A stretch of 6,690 nucleotides of DNA from Pseudomonadota bacterium (GTDB lineage: Bacteria > Pseudomonadota > Gammaproteobacteria > Magnimaribacterales > D2472), in NCBI GenBank assembly GCA_010024215.1, contig RGHK01000047.1:1-6690 (forward strand). Reading direction: 5' to 3'. A program made the translations under genes and the position numbers. The notes below the pieces were generated by a model that was not told where the DNA came from, did no database searches, and saw only the letters and a program-made list of their open reading frames with translations. Positions 4,264 through 6,690 of the stretch are shown one piece after another; the first letter of the stretch is position 1, and every line of letters starts with the position of its first letter.

Positions 4264-6690
4264 ATGTCTGAAAATAAAAATTCTAAGTTTCCTTCAGAGG
4301 CTGACGTAGTCATAGTTGGTGTTGGAGGTATTGTTGGTTCTATGTTGGCTTATTGGCTTGCTGAATTAGGTCAAAAAAATATTGTAGGTCTTGAGAAATC
4401 AAGTGTGATTCCTTCTGATATTGCCTCTACTGCACATGCATCTGATTTTGTTTTCAATACAACTCATGACAAGTTGGGCTGTTGGACAACAGCTTATAGT
4501 AGGAAGTTTTATGAAGATAATGGCTTCTTTTTGAAAAAAGGAGGCCTAGAAATTTGTCGAAAAGGCGATGATGCTAGATGGGAAGAATTAAAAAGAAAAG
4601 TCGGATCAGGCAAGGCATTTGGTACTAATGTAAGACTTATATCTGCTTCTGAAACTAAAGAAAAGTTCCCGCTTATAGATGAAGATTCAATTATGGGATC
4701 TATGTGGGATCCTGATGCTGGATTGGTTATACCTCGTTCTCAAGATGTGGTGAGTTTTGCTGTTGAGAAAGCTAAAGAGCAAGGTGCATTAAAAACCTTT
4801 ACCGATACTCCTGCAATCGATTTTGAAATAGAAGATGGCCGTGTTGTTGGTGTTAAAACTGATAAGGGTATTATTAAATCAGATAAGGTTGTTATTGCAT
4901 CTGGTATTTGGGGTCCTTTGATGGGTAAAAAGGCTGGTGTCCCCGTCCCTCTAATGCCGCTTGAACATCCATTGTTATTCTTTGGACCACTTCCAGAAGC
5001 TCAAGGGTCTCAAGAATTTCTTGTCTATCCGCTTATGCGTGATCAAGGAAATTCAGCTTACGTTCGAGATACCGGAAGATTGCATGGCGGGATGCTTGAA
5101 TGGGGTTTTTACGAAGATAAAAAACCAAGGCTAGTCGACCCTGAAGATATTGGAAATCCTGAGAAAACAATGGGTTCAGATTCAATGCGATATCTTGATC
5201 TGGAAGAGATTGCAGAGCCTTTAGAAAAAGCCTTTGAAACCACCCCTATTCTTAATGAGCTTGGTTGGGATGAAAGAAGCTCATTCAATGGATTGTTATC
5301 CGTTACTACTGATGCAGGATCTCTTATTGGAGAAAGTCCTGAGGTTAGAGGTTTTTGGTTATGTGAAGCAGTTTGGGTAAAAGATGGTCCTGGGTGTGCA
5401 AGGTTATGTGCAGAACTAATGGTAAATGGTAAAACCCAAGTTGATATGCATTCATTCGATATTGCTAGATTGTATCCAGAACAAAAAGAAAAAGACTTTG
5501 TTAAATCTAGGGCTTTTGAAAACTCTCAAACTATCTACACTCCTGCAGTTCATCCAAGAGAACCTTATATTACTTCAAGAGGAAAGTTTGTGAGCCCTTT
5601 TTATGAAAGAGAAAAAGAGCTAGGAGGTTACTTTGATAATGAGGTTGCCCGCTGGGAGCGCGCATTTGCATATGAAAGCAATAGAGAAAAACTTGAACAT
5701 TATTTAAAAGATATTCCTATCAGAGACAATGAGTGGGACAGAAGACATGTTCCATATGAGCTCGCCAATGCAGAACATTTAGCAATGAGTGACTCAGTTG
5801 GAATGATAAACCTCTCACATTTTCCAATCATGGATATTGAAGGACCTGATGCTGAAAAAATGCTCGAATATCTTTCAGTAGCTAAAGTCGGTGGTAATAC
5901 TCCTGTTGGGAAAGTTATATACACAAATTTTCTCGATGAAGATGGAGGCGTACATGCTGATCTAACTATCTCAAGACTTGGTGAAGACAAATATAGGGTT
6001 GTGACTGGTGGTGCTGATGGAAACAGAGATTGGGTTACTTTAAGAAATTATAGAGATGACAATAATCTTGATGCTGAAATCTCAATTAGAACTCATGATA
6101 TAGCTACTCTTGGTTTATGGGGTCCAAAGGCTGAAGAGGCTCTTGGTAATTTTGTAGATCCTGAAGAGATTAATCTTGAAAACTTTCCTTTTGTAACAGC
6201 AAAAAATTTAACTCTTAGTTTATCGGGCGGAAAAACTATCGATGTATGGGCTGCGAGAATATCTTATGTTGGTGAAAGCGGTTGGGAAATATACCTCAAC
6301 AATAATAGTGATGAAGGCTTAGCATTATATGATTCATTGCTCGAAGTTGGAGTAATTCCTGTTGGAATAGAAACTTATGCTAACAGCAGACGTCTTGAAA
6401 AAAGTTTTAGGCTTCAAGGCGCTGATTTAGAGACTGAATACAATGCATGCGAAGCAGCTATTCAAAGGCCTCTTGTTAAAGAGGCAGATTTTCATGGAAA
6501 AGCTGCTCATTTAAAACATAGAGAAGAAGACCCATGTGCAATTTTATGCACTATGACAGTTGATGATATAACTGTATCAGGTGTTCCAAGATATCCTGTT
6601 GGAATTTCTCCAATAATTGATCTAAGTACTGGAGAAGTCCCAGTTGATAGCAAAGGAAGAAGATCATACACTACTGGAATGTCTTATTGC
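4264..6690 (+). CDS. FAD-dependent oxidoreductase / GcvT fusion, dimethylglycine-sarcosine dehydrogenase-like; 3' end outside window
   Basis: The frame is open for 809 codons to the window edge, with no stop. The N-terminal DAO-type flavin domain (about 12-395) opens with ADVVIVGVGGIVGS (13-26) as the dinucleotide-binding loop and E44 ending strand two. STAHAS (55-60) aligns with the flavin-attachment site of dimethylglycine and sarcosine dehydrogenases, making H58 a candidate for covalent FAD linkage. An FAO_M-type linker follows (about 399-455, from DIARLYPEQ). The folate-binding GcvT domain shows GMINLSH (513-519), IEGPDAE and GGVHADLTI with D566 at the conserved acidic position, then RLEKSFRLQGADLETEYN. 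GcvT_C begins near 759 and is cut off, with perhaps 40-50 residues missing. The family oxidises an N-methyl group and passes the one-carbon unit to tetrahydrofolate, giving 5,10-methylene-THF. The substrate here is unknown; dimethylglycine, sarcosine or another methylated amine are all possible. No signal peptide is seen, so it is probably cytoplasmic. Confidence 0.88.
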   Translation, partial: MSENKNSKFPSEADVVIVGVGGIVGSMLAYWLAELGQKNIVGLEKSSVIPSDIASTAHASDFVFNTTHDKLGCWTTAYSRKFYEDNGFFLKKGGLEICRKGDDARWEELKRKVGSGKAFGTNVRLISASETKEKFPLIDEDSIMGSMWDPDAGLVIPRSQDVVSFAVEKAKEQGALKTFTDTPAIDFEIEDGRVVGVKTDKGIIKSDKVVIASGIWGPLMGKKAGVPVPLMPLEHPLLFFGPLPEAQGSQEFLVYPLMRDQGNSAYVRDTGRLHGGMLEWGFYEDKKPRLVDPEDIGNPEKTMGSDSMRYLDLEEIAEPLEKAFETTPILNELGWDERSSFNGLLSVTTDAGSLIGESPEVRGFWLCEAVWVKDGPGCARLCAELMVNGKTQVDMHSFDIARLYPEQKEKDFVKSRAFENSQTIYTPAVHPREPYITSRGKFVSPFYEREKELGGYFDNEVARWERAFAYESNREKLEHYLKDIPIRDNEWDRRHVPYELANAEHLAMSDSVGMINLSHFPIMDIEGPDAEKMLEYLSVAKVGGNTPVGKVIYTNFLDEDGGVHADLTISRLGEDKYRVVTGGADGNRDWVTLRNYRDDNNLDAEISIRTHDIATLGLWGPKAEEALGNFVDPEEINLENFPFVTAKNLTLSLSGGKTIDVWAARISYVGESGWEIYLNNNSDEGLALYDSLLEVGVIPVGIETYANSRRLEKSFRLQGADLETEYNACEAAIQRPLVKEADFHGKAAHLKHREEDPCAILCTMTVDDITVSGVPRYPVGISPIIDLSTGEVPVDSKGRRSYTTGMSYC

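Noticed and set aside
5700..5990. Minus-strand open frame of 96 codons inside the FAD/GcvT fusion gene
   Set aside because: It is antisense to the conserved GcvT folate-binding region, and has no recognisable domain or start signal.
4264..6690. Possibility that the fusion gene is part of a new defence or mobile system
   Set aside because: All visible domains belong to the DAO and GcvT families of one-carbon metabolism. No integrase, transposase, repeats or toxin-like genes are nearby.

Overview
This is an AT-rich window (about one third G+C by eye) of densely packed bacterial chromosome. It holds the end of one gene, five complete genes and the start of a long seventh gene. The gene families point to a gammaproteobacterium with a small, streamlined, low-GC genome, such as those of the marine SAR86 type. 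The best pointers are the mutY-yggX pair, a YibN-type membrane rhodanese beside a phosphoglycerate mutase gene, and an enteric-like NtrB/NtrC pair. The lineage is inferred from gene content and composition, because no rRNA or other decisive marker is present.

Layout. Bases 1-450 encode the C-terminal kinase domain of NtrB (GlnL). Its end overlaps by 8 nt the GTG start of ntrC (443-1819), a complete sigma-54 activator. Running toward ntrC on the minus strand is a small membrane-anchored rhodanese (1816-2226). The two stop codons interlock in one TTAA inside a short hairpin. A 47-bp divergent gap follows, then a compact plus-strand cluster: short-form gpmA (2274-2900), mutY (2890-3906) and yggX (3903-4172), with overlaps of 11 and 4 nt. 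After a 91-bp gap, a large FAD-oxidoreductase/GcvT fusion of the dimethylglycine/sarcosine dehydrogenase superfamily starts at 4264 and is still open at the window end (809 codons seen).

How the genes fit together. NtrB and NtrC form a nitrogen-status two-component system: NtrB phosphorylates NtrC, which then activates sigma-54 promoters. MutY is a [4Fe-4S] adenine glycosylase that prevents G-to-T mutations from 8-oxoguanine. YggX is an iron-trafficking and Fe-S-protecting protein, and the two are co-transcribed in enterics as well. GpmA is the glycolytic phosphoglycerate mutase. The fusion enzyme probably oxidatively demethylates an N-methylated amine and passes the one-carbon unit to tetrahydrofolate, but its substrate cannot be read from the sequence.

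I see no evidence for a new defence system, mobile element, CRISPR array or RNA gene. The window is mostly ordinary core genome. The points worth a second look are the short, alphaproteobacterial-style gpmA in a place where many gammaproteobacteria carry unrelated gpmI/gpmM, the details of the flavin domain in the fusion enzyme, and the shared-stop hairpin.
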